Assembly (NCBI RefSeq): GCF_030142155.1
Contig: NZ_CP126247.1
Coordinates: forward strand, 992,001-1,056,000
Direction: 5' to 3'
DNA: 64,000 bases
Origin: Arthrobacter sp. zg-Y820
GTDB taxonomy: Bacteria; Actinomycetota; Actinomycetes; Actinomycetales; Micrococcaceae
The translations under genes and the position numbers were made by a program. Below the pieces are notes generated by a model. The model saw only the letters and a list, made by a program, of their open reading frames with translations. It did not search any database and was not told the DNA's origin. This document shows, in pieces, positions 1 to 9,528 of the stretch (within the stretch, counting starts at the first letter, position 1; each line of letters begins with the position of its first letter).

Positions 1-592
<592 letters not shown>

Positions 593-727
593 GGATACCT
601 TCCGAGCATCGGCGGATCGCGGGCGGACCCCCGGGACCGGGAACCGCCGGCGACGCTAACAGTCCCCAGCCGGTACGGCAGCGGGCTTATGTCAGTACAG
701 GTTACAAGCTCAATTAGGGTTAAAGAC

Positions 728-1639
728 ATGTGCAATGACAGCGGCTTTGTTCCGGGCGAAATACCTGCAGCCTACCTGGACTTCGCGTCCGGTTCGGGGA
801 AACCTTATCCTCCCGCACCGGAACCGCTTCCGGTGCCGGTGATCGACAACCACACGCACCTTGATTTTGCGCCCGGCGAGGCGGGCACCGCGGGCGTCAG
901 GGCGGCCATGGACGCGGCCGAGGCGGCGGGCGTCCGCGGAGCCGTGCAGGTGGGCACCGACCTGGAGTCTTCCCGCTTCACCGTCCGGGTCCTGGACGAG
1001 GAACCGCGGCTGCTCGGTGCGGTGGCGATCCATCCCAACGATGCGCCGGTGCTGGCCGCCGAGGGAGCCCTGGACGCGGCGCTGGAAGAGATCGAAGCAC
1101 TCGCCGGGCATCCGCGGGTGCGCGGCATCGGCGAAACCGGACTGGACTATTTCCGCACCGGCGCCGACGGCGTCGAGCGCCAGCAGTATTCCTTCCGCCG
1201 GCACATCGACATCGCCAAGCGGCTGGGCTTGGCCCTGCAGATCCACGACCGGGACGCGCACGACGACGTCGTGCGCGTGCTGCTCGAGGAGGGGGCGCCG
1301 GAGAACGTGGTGTTCCACTGCTTCTCCGGTGACGCGGACCTGGCGCGGACCTGCAACGAGCACGGCTGGAACATGTCCTTCGCCGGCACGCTCACCTTCA
1401 AGAACGCGGGAAATCTCCGCGAAGGCCTCGCCGTGGCCGACCGGCGGTTGCTGCTGGTGGAAACCGACTCCCCGTTCCTGACCCCGCATCCGTTCCGGGG
1501 CCGGCCGAACGCCAGTTACATGGTGCCCTACACGGTGCGGTTCATGGCCGCCCAGCTGGGCGAGGATCTGGCCGAACTGGGCGCGGACCTGGTGGCGAAC
1601 ACGGTGCGGGTCTACGGCTCCTGGGACGCCGCCTCCTAG
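728..1639 (+). CDS. tatD: TatD-family metal-dependent hydrolase/DNase (303 aa)
   Basis: TatD enzymes are TIM-barrel metal-dependent DNases/hydrolases. Metal and active-site motifs are in the expected order: DNHTHLDF near the N-terminus, GETGLDYFR, QIHDRDAHDD, FHCFSGD, and ETDSPFLTPHPFRGRPN near the C-terminus. I chose ATG 728 because an AGGG lies 8 nt upstream and the length then fits the family; ATG 689 is an in-frame alternative. The frame continues to 212, but that part overlaps moxR in antisense. The tatD-rpfB-rsmA-ispE order is the conserved actinobacterial arrangement. Confidence 0.92.
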   Translation: MCNDSGFVPGEIPAAYLDFASGSGKPYPPAPEPLPVPVIDNHTHLDFAPGEAGTAGVRAAMDAAEAAGVRGAVQVGTDLESSRFTVRVLDEEPRLLGAVAIHPNDAPVLAAEGALDAALEEIEALAGHPRVRGIGETGLDYFRTGADGVERQQYSFRRHIDIAKRLGLALQIHDRDAHDDVVRVLLEEGAPENVVFHCFSGDADLARTCNEHGWNMSFAGTLTFKNAGNLREGLAVADRRLLLVETDSPFLTPHPFRGRPNASYMVPYTVRFMAAQLGEDLAELGADLVANTVRVYGSWDAAS

Positions 1640-1996
1640 CGGTTTTACTGCTGCCGCCCCAGCCAGGGGCTCCGTGCTCCGCCACCGTGACCCATGTCAC
1701 ATCAGCACCATGGACCACTTGGGAGCTCAAAAACCTCGGGTTGCTCTCACATCACGGTTCGATTACGGTAAGGAGCTATTAGCCGGGGTCGGGGAAGGCG
1801 CCGGAACTAATATCGAACCACACACCGTCCTGTGAACAGTGGCGCGCTCATTTCGCTTGAGATGCGGCGATGCCTCTGTGCCTGGTTGCGGCAGCGGTTC
1901 CTCGCCTGCGCACAGTGCCGCCCCGTGAGATCCGGGGACAACGGCTGCCACGCGCCCTCATCCCCGTGCCCGGACGCTCATAACGTTTGGAATTTC
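1640..1996 (+). other. tatD-rpfB intergenic region with a long rpfB leader
   Basis: This gap holds one plausible promoter (1741-1769) and then about 220 nt that would form the rpfB 5' leader. The rpfB frame is open through this leader back to GTG 1832. The peptide it would give is Cys-rich, unlike family N-termini and without a recognisable signal, so I treat it as untranslated. I looked for the c-di-AMP (ydaO) riboswitch signature known before some actinobacterial rpf genes and did not find it. Confidence 0.45.
1741..1769 (+). promoter_or_regulatory. Candidate rpfB promoter
   Basis: A -35-like TTGCTC (1741-1746) is followed 17 bp later by TACGGT (1764-1769), giving a predicted start near 1776. 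This is a consensus match only. Confidence 0.35.
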
Positions 1997-3172
1997 GTGG
2001 CACATGCACTCCTGAGGCGTGGGGTAAAACTGACCGGGCAGGCCGTAGTAATGGTCGCTCTCATCCTGGGGCTGGTGGCCTTTGTCGGCACCAACAAATC
2101 CGTTTCGCTGACCGTCGACGGTCAGAGCAGCGACGTCAAGACCTTCGGCGGCACCGTCGCTGAAGTCCTGCAGAAGGCCGATGTCCAGGTCACCGCCGCC
2201 GACCGGGTGAGCCCCGATCTGGCCACCGAGGTCACCGACGGCGCCAGCATCGAGGTCTTCAAGGCCAAGACCGTGGACGTCACGCTCGACGGCGAAGGCC
2301 ATACCGTCAGCACCACCGGCCAGACCGTGGCCGACCTGGTCTCGGAGCTGCGCGTCGCCTCCAACTCGGCCGTATCGGCGTCGCTGGACACCGAACTGAC
2401 CGGGCTGGACGATCCGATTTCGATCTCCACCCCCAAGACCGTCACCATGGTGCTCGACGGCAAGTCCTACAACCGCCCGACGACGGCGGGTACCGTCGCC
2501 GAACTGCTGGACGAAGCGGGCATAACCCTTGCCGCAACCGACCGGCTGTCCGCCCCGTCCACCGCTGCCCTGGCGGACGGCATGGCTCTGAAGGTCACCC
2601 GCGTGCAGCCCGGCGAAAAGGACACGGTCGCCGAGCCCGTGCCCTACAAAACCACCGAAGTGCCTGACCCCAACCTCCTTGAGGGTGAGAAAAAGGTGAC
2701 GGTGAAGGGAACTCCCGGCGAGATTGTCCGGGTTTTCGACACGGTCCTGGTTGACGGCCGCGAGGCCAGCCGCACCCTGGTCAGCGAAACAGTTGCGGTC
2801 CCGCCGACCGACGAGAAGATCGCCGTGGGCACCAAGAAGAAGCCTGCGAAGCCTGCAAAGCCGGCACCGGCACCGGCCCCGGCGTCGGCATCGGCACCGG
2901 CTTCACCGGGCGGCGCTGCACCAGCCGGTGGAAACTGGGCCGCGCTGGCGCAGTGCGAATCCGGCGGAGACTGGCACATCAACACGGGCAACGGTTACTC
3001 CGGCGGGCTGCAGTTCAGCGCCTCCAGCTGGCTCGGCGCCGGCGGCGGCCAGTACGCGCCGATTGCTGCCGGAGCTACCCCCGCACAGCAGATTGCCGTG
3101 GCCGAGAAGCTTCGGGCCAACGGCGGATGGGGCCACTGGCCGTCCTGCGCCGCGAAGCTTGGCTTGCTCTAA
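1997..3172 (+). CDS. rpfB: Resuscitation-promoting factor RpfB-type: DUF348 x3, G5, transglycosylase-like domain (391 aa)
   Basis: RpfB-type proteins are secreted muralytic enzymes that cleave peptidoglycan and promote regrowth of dormant actinobacteria. A membrane/signal segment (about residues 11-31) leads into three DUF348 repeats (about 34-75, 92-133, 147-190), each with the TVDG...T-GGTVAEVL pattern. A G5 domain (about 200-275), a Pro/Ala linker and a C-terminal RPF lysozyme-like domain follow. The RPF domain keeps the catalytic Glu in CESGGDW and the GLQFSASSW and WPSCAAK segments. GTG 1997 is chosen because it places the membrane segment near the N-terminus as in homologues; GTG 1832, ATG 1862 and GTG 1925 are in-frame alternatives, and none has a good ribosome-binding site. 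Confidence 0.93.
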   Translation: MAHALLRRGVKLTGQAVVMVALILGLVAFVGTNKSVSLTVDGQSSDVKTFGGTVAEVLQKADVQVTAADRVSPDLATEVTDGASIEVFKAKTVDVTLDGEGHTVSTTGQTVADLVSELRVASNSAVSASLDTELTGLDDPISISTPKTVTMVLDGKSYNRPTTAGTVAELLDEAGITLAATDRLSAPSTAALADGMALKVTRVQPGEKDTVAEPVPYKTTEVPDPNLLEGEKKVTVKGTPGEIVRVFDTVLVDGREASRTLVSETVAVPPTDEKIAVGTKKKPAKPAKPAPAPAPASASAPASPGGAAPAGGNWAALAQCESGGDWHINTGNGYSGGLQFSASSWLGAGGGQYAPIAAGATPAQQIAVAEKLRANGGWGHWPSCAAKLGLL

Positions 3173-3251
3173 GGCAGCTTGCTCTGACAGAGCCTGGCTG
3201 CCAAGGCCGCTGGAAAGCGCGCAGCCCGAATCCAGTTCGGCTGCACAACCC

Positions 3252-3283
3252 GGAACCGGGACCTGTAATCAGGTCCCGGTTCC
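3252..3283. terminator. Inverted repeat between convergent rpfB and the XRE regulator
   Basis: A perfect 13-bp stem (GGAACCGGGACCT) with a 6-nt loop lies 80 bp past the rpfB stop and overlaps the last codons of the convergent regulator gene. It lacks a clear T-run, so it may act as a bidirectional or Rho-assisted terminator. Confidence 0.55.
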
Positions 3284-4522
3284 GCCGGTTAAGCCCAGCG
3301 GAAGTCCGGTTCGCGCCTTGACTGCCAGCCGTCCGGCGTGACCGGCGCGTTCCAGCGCGCCGGCGGCCGAGAACGCCGCCGCGCTCTGATCCAAAAACTC
3401 CGCGGCCTCCCTGTCGCTGCCCAGCGCCGCCAGGCTCAGGCCCAGGTGCAGGGCCACCTCGCCGGCCCCCTGTGGTGAGAGCGCCTCGCGGTGCTCGTAG
3501 ACGTCGGTCAGCACCTGGACTGCCCCCACATGGTTGCCGGTCAGCTGCAGCCAGCGGCCGCGGCTGTGCAGGTTGGACAGCTTCTCTTCCTCGGTGCCGC
3601 CCACCACCGACAGTGCTGTTTCGGCGTGCATCAGGCACTCCCGGGTGGCGGCGTCGTGCAGCCCCTCCGCCAGCCGCAGGGCCGCCGAGCCGCGGGTGAA
3701 CGCGGCCCAAACCTCCAGGTCCGCGGCCGGCGTCAGGAGCGACGCTGCCCGGCCGTGATAGCGCACGCCGGCGGCGGCGTCACCGCGGCGGAAGGCCACG
3801 TCGCCCACGGCCCAGAAGCCCTTGCCGGCCGCCTGCCGGTCCGCGGAGGCCTCCAGCAGGGGAATCAGCAGTGTTCGGCAGTACCCCCAGGCCTCGTCCT
3901 GCAGGCCGCTCTCCGAAAGGGCTCCGATCAGCGCCTGGTACACCTCTATGTGCTGACCGGCGTCCAGCCGCACCGACCACCCCAGCTCCAGCGCACGCCG
4001 GGCGTGGTCCACCGCTTCGGGCAGGCGCCCGGCACCCTGGCAGGCCGTCGCCAGCAGCGTTTCGGCCTGCGGGCGCAGCGGTTGCCCTTCGGCCGCCAGC
4101 GGATGCCGGGCCAGCAGCTGCGCCTCCTCCACGCACGCAGCGTACTGATGCAGCCGGTGCAGGCACACGGCGGCCAGGAAAGTGAGCTCCCACCAGCCCA
4201 TTGGGTCGCCCTCGGCCAGTGCGGCGTCGGCCGCCAGCTGGGCAAACCGCCGGGCAGCCCGGTAATTCCGTTCGTCCCAGGCCTGCGCGGCGGAGAACTC
4301 CAGAAAGGCTCGGCTGTCGGCACCGCTCTGCGGCCGCGGATAGCCCGGCACCGCCGTGAGCCGTTCGGCCAGGATCCGGACGGCGCCTCGGGGCGGTTCC
4401 CGCCGGCCCTTTTCCAGCTGTGATATCTCCCGTGCCCGGAAGGTGCTCCCGCCCAGTTCCGACTGGGTCAGGCAGCGGTCCGTGCGCACGAATTGAAGCC
4501 GTTTTCCGAACATTTCGCCCAT
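3269..4522 (-). CDS. XRE-family HTH regulator with C-terminal TPR-like repeats (417 aa)
   Basis: The N-terminal 60 residues form an XRE/Cro-type helix-turn-helix (RLQFVRTDRCLTQSELGGST, then ISQLEKGRREPP). The remaining 350 residues are Ala/Leu-rich helical repeats of TPR type (for example YQALIGALSESGLQDEAWGYC and AEFLDQSAAAFSAAGALERAGHA). This HTH-plus-TPR layout is that of peptide- or ligand-sensing cytoplasmic regulators such as the PlcR/Rgg type, although no pheromone gene is visible here. It sits on the opposite strand inside the rpfB-rsmA neighbourhood, which normally has no regulator. ATG 4522 has GGCGGAAA upstream; ATG 4513 is possible. The target is unknown; the tandem repeat just upstream is the best operator candidate. 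Confidence 0.85.
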   Translation of the reverse strand: MGEMFGKRLQFVRTDRCLTQSELGGSTFRAREISQLEKGRREPPRGAVRILAERLTAVPGYPRPQSGADSRAFLEFSAAQAWDERNYRAARRFAQLAADAALAEGDPMGWWELTFLAAVCLHRLHQYAACVEEAQLLARHPLAAEGQPLRPQAETLLATACQGAGRLPEAVDHARRALELGWSVRLDAGQHIEVYQALIGALSESGLQDEAWGYCRTLLIPLLEASADRQAAGKGFWAVGDVAFRRGDAAAGVRYHGRAASLLTPAADLEVWAAFTRGSAALRLAEGLHDAATRECLMHAETALSVVGGTEEEKLSNLHSRGRWLQLTGNHVGAVQVLTDVYEHREALSPQGAGEVALHLGLSLAALGSDREAAEFLDQSAAAFSAAGALERAGHAGRLAVKARTGLPLGLTGGTGT

Positions 4523-4545
4523 TTGCCATTTCCGCCGATCTTGGG

Positions 4546-4581
4546 CCGCGGGACACCTGAACGCCGCGGGACATTTGAGCG
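4546..4581. promoter_or_regulatory. Tandem 18-bp repeat upstream of the XRE regulator (candidate operator)
   Basis: Two head-to-tail copies, CCGCGGGACACCTGAACG (4546-4563) and CCGCGGGACATTTGAGCG (4564-4581), match at 15 of 18 positions. They lie 24-59 bp upstream of the regulator start codon, where an autoregulatory operator would be expected. Confidence 0.45.
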
Positions 4582-4789
4582 GTGCATCCGTGTGGATCGT
4601 GCCTCTGTGTGAATTGTGCCTCCGTGCAAAAGGCTACCGACCACGTCACGGGGATGGCAGGGTGCTTGCCCGTTGACGGGAGGAAACGCGACGAACAGGA
4701 GTTTGCGCCCGGCGCGCGGCCCGCGGCGGCGGCGGGAACCTGGCCCGACCGGACCGGGCCGGGATGGCGCGCTCGGCTAGTATTACTCA

Positions 4790-5743
4790 GTGACTGAATC
4801 CGCTTCCGCCTCCCGTCCTCCGGTCAAACCGCTGCTGGGTGCCACCGATATCCGCGCCCTGGCCGATGAACTGGGAGTACGCCCGACCAAGACCCTCGGG
4901 CAGAACTTCGTGATTGACGGCAACACCATCCGCCGCATCGTCGCCGCCGCAGGCATCGGCCCCGAGGAAACGGTGCTCGAAGTCGGACCCGGCCTAGGCT
5001 CGCTCACGCTGGGGCTGCTGGACGCGGCCCGGTCCGTCGTCGCCGTCGAAATCGACCCCGTCCTGGCCGGGCGGCTGCCGGCCACCGTCGAATCCTGGCG
5101 GCCGGAAAAAGCCGGCCAGCTCCATGTGGTCCTCGGCGACGCGATGCGGATCACCGAGCTGCCGGTCGAGCCCACCGCACTGGTGGCCAACCTCCCGTAC
5201 AACGTGGCAGTGCCCGTGGTGCTGCACCTGCTCGAGCGTTTCCCCTCCCTGCAGCACGGACTGGTCATGGTCCAGGATGAAGTCGCGGACCGGCTGGCCG
5301 CGGTGCCCGGTTCCAAGGTCTACGGCGTGCCCTCAGTGAAGGCGGCCTGGTACACCACCATGCGCAAGGCCGGGGTGATCGGGATGAACGTCTTCTGGCC
5401 GGCCCCCAAGATCGCCTCCGGGCTGGTCGGGTTCACCCGCCACGAACCGCTGGAGACAACGGCAACCCGTGAAGAAGTCTTCGCCGTGATCGACGCCGCC
5501 TTCGCCCAGCGCCGCAAGACCCTGCGCGCAGCACTGTCCGGCTGGGCCGGCAGCCCCGCCCAGGCGGAGAATGCGCTGGTGGCCGCCGGAGTGGATCCGA
5601 AGGCCCGCGGCGAGGTCATCGACATCCACGCCTTTGCGCGGATTGCCGAGGCCAAGGGTGCCGAGCCTGCAGCCTCGCCTGCCGCATCGCCGGCCGCGGA
5701 CGGCGCATCCGGCAGCGAAGCGGACGGCGCAGCATCGGTCTAG
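4790..5743 (+). CDS. rsmA: 16S rRNA (adenine1518/1519-N6)-dimethyltransferase RsmA/KsgA (317 aa)
   Basis: RsmA dimethylates two adjacent adenines in the 3' hairpin of 16S rRNA with S-adenosylmethionine as donor. Family motifs are present: [11 protein letters not shown], the SAM-binding [10 protein letters not shown], an acidic motif in [10 protein letters not shown], and the catalytic NLPYN motif ([12 protein letters not shown]). The C-terminal helical domain ([16 protein letters not shown]) is followed by an extra low-complexity Ala/Ser/Asp tail of about 30 residues. The start is GTG 4790. It lies 44 bp before ispE, as in other actinobacteria. Confidence 0.96.
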   Translation: MTESASASRPPVKPLLGATDIRALADELGVRPTKTLGQNFVIDGNTIRRIVAAAGIGPEETVLEVGPGLGSLTLGLLDAARSVVAVEIDPVLAGRLPATVESWRPEKAGQLHVVLGDAMRITELPVEPTALVANLPYNVAVPVVLHLLERFPSLQHGLVMVQDEVADRLAAVPGSKVYGVPSVKAAWYTTMRKAGVIGMNVFWPAPKIASGLVGFTRHEPLETTATREEVFAVIDAAFAQRRKTLRAALSGWAGSPAQAENALVAAGVDPKARGEVIDIHAFARIAEAKGAEPAASPAASPAADGASGSEADGAASV

Positions 5744-5796
5744 GCGCAGGCCCCCGCATTAACGGCGCGGGCGGCACTTCCTCTAAGTTGGAAGAT

Positions 5797-6777
5797 ATGA
5801 GCGCAGCGAAGTTTTCATCCGCACAACCCCCGGCGGCGGCCCCTGCCTCCGTGCGGGTCCGCGCCCCGGGCAAGATCAACGTGTCACTGCGCGTCGGCCC
5901 GCTCCGGCCCAGCGGCTACCACGGGGTCGCCAGCGTCTATCTGGCCGTGTCGCTGTTCGAGGAGATCACCGCCACGGTCACCGAGACCCCGGGCATCACC
6001 GTCACGGTGAACAGCGACGGCGCACTGCAGGTTCCCGTCGGTGACATTCCGCTGGGCCCGGACAACCTTGCCGCACGCGCCGCGCAGGCCCTGGCCGCGT
6101 ACGCGGACAACCCCACGGGCGTGCACCTGCACATCACCAAGCGGGTTCCCGTGGCCGGCGGGATGGGCGGCGGATCGGCCGACGCCGCGGCGGCCCTGGT
6201 GGCCTGCGACGCCCTCTGGAACACTCACCTGTCGCGGCAGGAACTGGCCGGCATCGCGGCCGGCCTGGGCGCTGACGTGCCCTTTTCGCTGCTCGGCGGC
6301 ATCGCCGTCGGCCTGGGAGTGGGAGACGAACTCACCCCGGCCATCTCGAAGACGCCGCTGCACTGGGTGCTGGTCGCCTCCGACGCCGGCCTCTCCACGC
6401 CGGCCGTCTACGGCGCCCTTGACGCCCTCCGCGACGAACAGCAGGTGCACGCCGCAGAGCCGGACGCCGTCGATCCGCAGATCCTGGCAGCCATGCGTTC
6501 CGGGAATGCCCGGGAGCTGGCAGCCGTTGTGTCCAATGACCTGCAGGCCGCGGCGCTCCGGCTGGCTCCCGAGCTGGACGGCGTCCTGCGCGCCGGCGAA
6601 CGGCTCGGCGCGCTGGCCGGCATGGTGTCCGGCTCCGGGCCCACGGTGGCCTTCCTGGCCGAAGACGCGGACGCGGCAACGGACCTTGAAGCGGCGCTGC
6701 GTGCCGAAGGGCACCGCGCCCTCGCCGTCGAGGGGCCGGTCCACGGCGCCCGGCTGGCCCCCGCCGTCGTCGGCTGA
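5797..6777 (+). CDS. ispE: 4-diphosphocytidyl-2-C-methyl-D-erythritol kinase (326 aa)
   Basis: IspE is the ATP-dependent GHMP kinase of the MEP isoprenoid pathway. The substrate-binding APGKINVSLRVG and the glycine-rich ATP loop PVAGGMGGGSADAAAAL (about residues 108-124) are intact, as is the C-terminal GSGPTVAFL motif. ATG 5797 follows GGAAG closely; TTG 5788 would add three residues. It lies just downstream of rsmA in the same direction and is probably co-transcribed with it. Confidence 0.96.
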   Translation: MSAAKFSSAQPPAAAPASVRVRAPGKINVSLRVGPLRPSGYHGVASVYLAVSLFEEITATVTETPGITVTVNSDGALQVPVGDIPLGPDNLAARAAQALAAYADNPTGVHLHITKRVPVAGGMGGGSADAAAALVACDALWNTHLSRQELAGIAAGLGADVPFSLLGGIAVGLGVGDELTPAISKTPLHWVLVASDAGLSTPAVYGALDALRDEQQVHAAEPDAVDPQILAAMRSGNARELAAVVSNDLQAAALRLAPELDGVLRAGERLGALAGMVSGSGPTVAFLAEDADAATDLEAALRAEGHRALAVEGPVHGARLAPAVVG

Positions 6778-6835
6778 CCTTTCCAAACCTGCACAACACC
6801 CGTAAATCCCTGACCCGACAAGAAAGTAGTACCGA

Positions 6836-8707
6836 TTGGCACACCTGCTTGGTGCTGAGAACCTCAGCATTTCCTTTGGCACCCGCACGATCCTGGACGG
6901 GGTTTCCCTGGGCCTGGAAGAGGGGGACCGCATTGGCGTTGTCGGCCGCAACGGCGACGGCAAGTCCACCCTGATGCGCCTGCTCGCCGAGCGGCAGACG
7001 CCCGACGACGGCCGCGTCACCCGCCGCCGCGACGTCACGGTCGGCTATCTGGACCAGTCGGACGTGCTGGACGGAGACCTCACCGTCGGCCAGGCCATTG
7101 TGGGCGACGCCGCCGACTACGAGTGGGCCTCGAACGCGCGCATCCGCGACGTCATGAGCGGGCTGATCCAGGAAGTGGACTGGAACGCCTCCGTCTCCTC
7201 GCTTTCCGGCGGGCAGAAGCGCCGCGTCGCCCTCGCCAAGCTGCTGACCGGGGACGACGACGTCGTCATGCTCGATGAGCCCACCAACCACCTGGACGTG
7301 GAAGGCGTGGCCTGGCTGGCGAAGCACCTGAAGAACCGCTGGCGCTCCGACGCCGGCGGCCTGCTCGTGGTCACCCACGACCGGTGGTTCCTGGACGAAA
7401 TCTGCACGCGCACCTGGGAAGTCCACGATGCGATGATCGACCCCTTCGACGGCGGCTACGCAGCGTACGTGCTGGCCCGCGCCGAGCGCGACCGCACGGC
7501 CAACGTCATGGAGGGCAAGCGCCAGCAGCTCGTGAAGAAGGAACTGGCCTGGCTGCGCCGCGGCGCCCCCGCCCGCACCGCCAAGCCCAAGTTCCGCATC
7601 GAGGCGGCGAACAACCTGATCGCCGACGTGCCGGAGCCGCGCGACACCCTGTCGCTGAACAAGATGGCCACCGCCCGCCTCGGCAAGGACGTCCTGGACC
7701 TCGAAGAAGTGTCCCTGACCCTGGGCGACACCGAGCTGTTCAAGAACATCACCCTGCGCCTGGCGCCGGGGGAGCGGCTGGGCCTGGTGGGCGTCAACGG
7801 CGCCGGCAAGACCACCCTGCTGCGCCTGCTCAACGGCGAAATCGAGCCCACGTCGGGCCGGCTGAAGCGCGGCAAGACCGTGCAGACCGCCGTGCTGACG
7901 CAGGAGGTCAAGGAACTGGACGAGGTTGCCGACCTGCGCGTCATCGAGGTCATCGAAAACGAGAAGCGCGTGTTCAGCGTCGGCGGCAAGGACGTTTCCG
8001 CCGGCCAGCTGGTGGAGCAGCTGGGCTTCTCCCAGCAGCGCCAGTGGACCCCGGTGCGGGACCTCTCCGGCGGTGAGCGCCGCCGGCTGCAGCTGCTGCG
8101 CCTGCTCGTGGGTGAGCCGAACGTGTTGATGCTCGATGAGCCCACCAACGACCTGGACACCGACACCCTGGCGGCCGTCGAGGACGTCCTGGACGGCTGG
8201 CCCGGCACCCTCGTGGTGGTCTCGCACGACCGGTACCTGCTCGAACGCGTCACCGACCACCAGATGGCCCTGCTCGGCGACGGCAAGCTGCGCGGACTGC
8301 CCAACGGCGTCGACCAGTACCTCGAGCTGCGCGGCCAGGCGCTGGCGGCGAACTCCTCGGCGTCGACTGCCGCCCGCGGCTCCTCGCAGGCGGCCCGTGC
8401 CGCTGCGGCCGGCTCCTCGCGTCCGGGCTCCGGCGGCGGAGTGGCGACGGCGGTGGCCACCGCCTCGGGTGCCTCCGAGGCCGAGAAGCGGATCGCCAAG
8501 AAGGACCTGGTCCGGATCGACCGGCAGATGACCAAGCTCAAGGCGCAGGTCGAAAAGGTCAACACCCAGATGACCGCTGCCACGGAGAAGTCCGGCGGAG
8601 CAGACTTCGAGCAGCTGGCGGACCTGAACAAGAAGCTGCAGACCCTGGCCTCCGAGCAGGAGGACCTGGAGCTGCAGTGGCTGCAGGCCTCGGAAAAGCT
8701 GGAGTAG
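6836..8707 (+). CDS. ABC-F family ATPase, Uup-like (623 aa)
   Basis: This is a duplicated ATP-binding-cassette protein without membrane segments. The first cassette has GRNGDGKST, LSGGQKRRVALAKLL and VVMLDEPTNHLD. The second has GVNGAGKTT, LSGGERRRLQLLRLL and VLMLDEPTNDLD. The inter-domain linker contains the helical, Arg-rich ABC-F segment. An Ala/Ser/Gly stretch then leads to a C-terminal coiled coil (about residues 545-623) as in Uup. ABC-F proteins act on the ribosome or its assembly; some give antibiotic resistance, but nothing here points to that. The start is TTG 6836, 58 bp after ispE. Confidence 0.93.
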   Translation: MAHLLGAENLSISFGTRTILDGVSLGLEEGDRIGVVGRNGDGKSTLMRLLAERQTPDDGRVTRRRDVTVGYLDQSDVLDGDLTVGQAIVGDAADYEWASNARIRDVMSGLIQEVDWNASVSSLSGGQKRRVALAKLLTGDDDVVMLDEPTNHLDVEGVAWLAKHLKNRWRSDAGGLLVVTHDRWFLDEICTRTWEVHDAMIDPFDGGYAAYVLARAERDRTANVMEGKRQQLVKKELAWLRRGAPARTAKPKFRIEAANNLIADVPEPRDTLSLNKMATARLGKDVLDLEEVSLTLGDTELFKNITLRLAPGERLGLVGVNGAGKTTLLRLLNGEIEPTSGRLKRGKTVQTAVLTQEVKELDEVADLRVIEVIENEKRVFSVGGKDVSAGQLVEQLGFSQQRQWTPVRDLSGGERRRLQLLRLLVGEPNVLMLDEPTNDLDTDTLAAVEDVLDGWPGTLVVVSHDRYLLERVTDHQMALLGDGKLRGLPNGVDQYLELRGQALAANSSASTAARGSSQAARAAAAGSSRPGSGGGVATAVATASGASEAEKRIAKKDLVRIDRQMTKLKAQVEKVNTQMTAATEKSGGADFEQLADLNKKLQTLASEQEDLELQWLQASEKLE

Positions 8708-8817
8708 GGGTTCTCGGCCCGGTTCCGGGTCTGGGTTCAGGTTCTGGGTTCAAAGGGGAGGGCGGGGGTCCGGTATTGGTCCGGAACCGGCCCTTCCCGC
8801 CCTTCCCGGGTCCCGGC

Positions 8818-8881
8818 CCTTCCCGGGCCCGCCCCTTCCCGGGCCCGCCCCTTCCCGGGCCCGCCCCTTCCCGGGCCCGCC
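8818..8881. repeat. Four perfect tandem copies of a 16-bp GC-rich unit
   Basis: The unit CCTTCCCGGGCCCGCC repeats without change at 8818, 8834, 8850 and 8866. Degenerate copies precede it from about 8784. Each unit contains the near-palindromic CCCGGGCCCG core. Confidence 0.9.
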
Positions 8882-8915
8882 CGCTCCGGATTCCCTCCGT
8901 TTTGTGAAAATTCGA

Positions 8916-8967
8916 CCGGTTTGGTAAATCCCTGCCACTGCGGACTGGCAGGGATTTACCAAACTGG
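8916..8967. repeat. Long inverted repeat, 22-bp arms, 8-bp loop
   Basis: The arms 8916-8937 and 8946-8967 pair at 21 of 22 positions around GGTAAATCCCTGCCA. It could form a stable RNA hairpin at the 3' end of the ABC-F transcript. It is followed by an 11-bp direct repeat TGGCAGCAGAA at about 8965 and 8984. Confidence 0.85.
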
Positions 8968-9018
8968 CAGCAGAATCCCAAAGTGGCAGCAGAACCGGGG
9001 TCAGGGTCGGTGTCTCGG

Positions 9019-9263
9019 GCTCGGCGGCTCCCGAGTGTGCAGGTCTGCTAACTTTGGCGGCTCGGCGGGTTTCGAGTGTGCAGGTCTGCTGACTTTGGCG
9101 GCTCGGCGGCTCTCGAGTGTGCACGTCTGGCGACTTCAGCGGCTCGGCGGGTTTCGAGTGTGCACGCCTGGCGACCAAAACGGAGCGGAAGTCACCATAC
9201 CTGCGCTCTCGGGGCGGTGGCCGGGGCGGAAGTCACCATACCTGCACTCTCGGGATGTGGGGC
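9019..9263. repeat. 41-bp repeat array: four direct copies, then two inverted copies
   Basis: The segment GCTCGGCGG recurs exactly every 41 bp at 9019, 9060, 9101 and 9142, each time followed by a CGAGTGTGCA-GTCTG core. At the same 41-bp period, starting at 9185 and 9226, come two copies of the reverse complement of that core (GCGGAAGTCACCATACCTGC...CTCTCGGG). Confidence 0.85.
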
Positions 9264-9331
9264 GGCCGTTCGGGGACTCTCTACCTGCCAAACCGGAGCG
9301 GGCCAGGGATTCTTGTTCCCCGCGCAGATCT

Positions 9332-9489
9332 TTCGTGCAGATCAGGGCCTCCGCAGAATTCCTTCGTGCAGATGAGGGCTTCTAATCATCAAAACCGGCC
9401 CATGTGAGTGCATTATCTGCACGAAGGATCCGGCCCGGGGTGGTTTGAGTGCATTATCTGCACGAGAGATCCGGCCCCGGGGCGGTTTG
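9332..9489. repeat. Second repeat family: inverted TTCGTGCAGAT units and 41-bp direct units
   Basis: TTCGTGCAGAT occurs at 9332 and 9363, and its reverse complement ATCTGCACGA is part of direct units starting GAGTGCATTATCTGCACG at 9406 and 9447 (period 41). A third, truncated unit begins at 9489. The period equals that of the preceding array although the sequence differs. Confidence 0.8.
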
Positions 9490-9528
9490 AGTGAGTCTGA
9501 TGTCCCTTTCGGGAGGAATTGGGACGGA

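Larger units (their letters stand above)
8708..9528. other. 820-bp repeat-packed gap between convergent genes
   Basis: No credible gene is seen. The whole gap is built from short repeats: a 16-bp GC-rich tandem array, a long inverted repeat, and 41-bp units in both orientations, each listed separately. The flanking ABC-F and TetR-Nudix genes both end here, so the repeats lie in 3' untranslated sequence. Confidence 0.8.

Noticed and set aside
1776..1996. Possible c-di-AMP (ydaO-type) riboswitch before rpfB
   Set aside because: The conserved core elements of that riboswitch could not be found in the leader, although the leader is long.
6332..8260. Long minus-strand open frame opposite ispE and the ABC-F gene
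   Set aside because: It is an antisense shadow caused by high third-position GC. The plus-strand genes show complete families and it shows none.
9019..9489. CRISPR array in the repeat-rich gap
   Set aside because: Units abut at a 41-bp period without unique spacers, some are inverted, and no cas genes are nearby.
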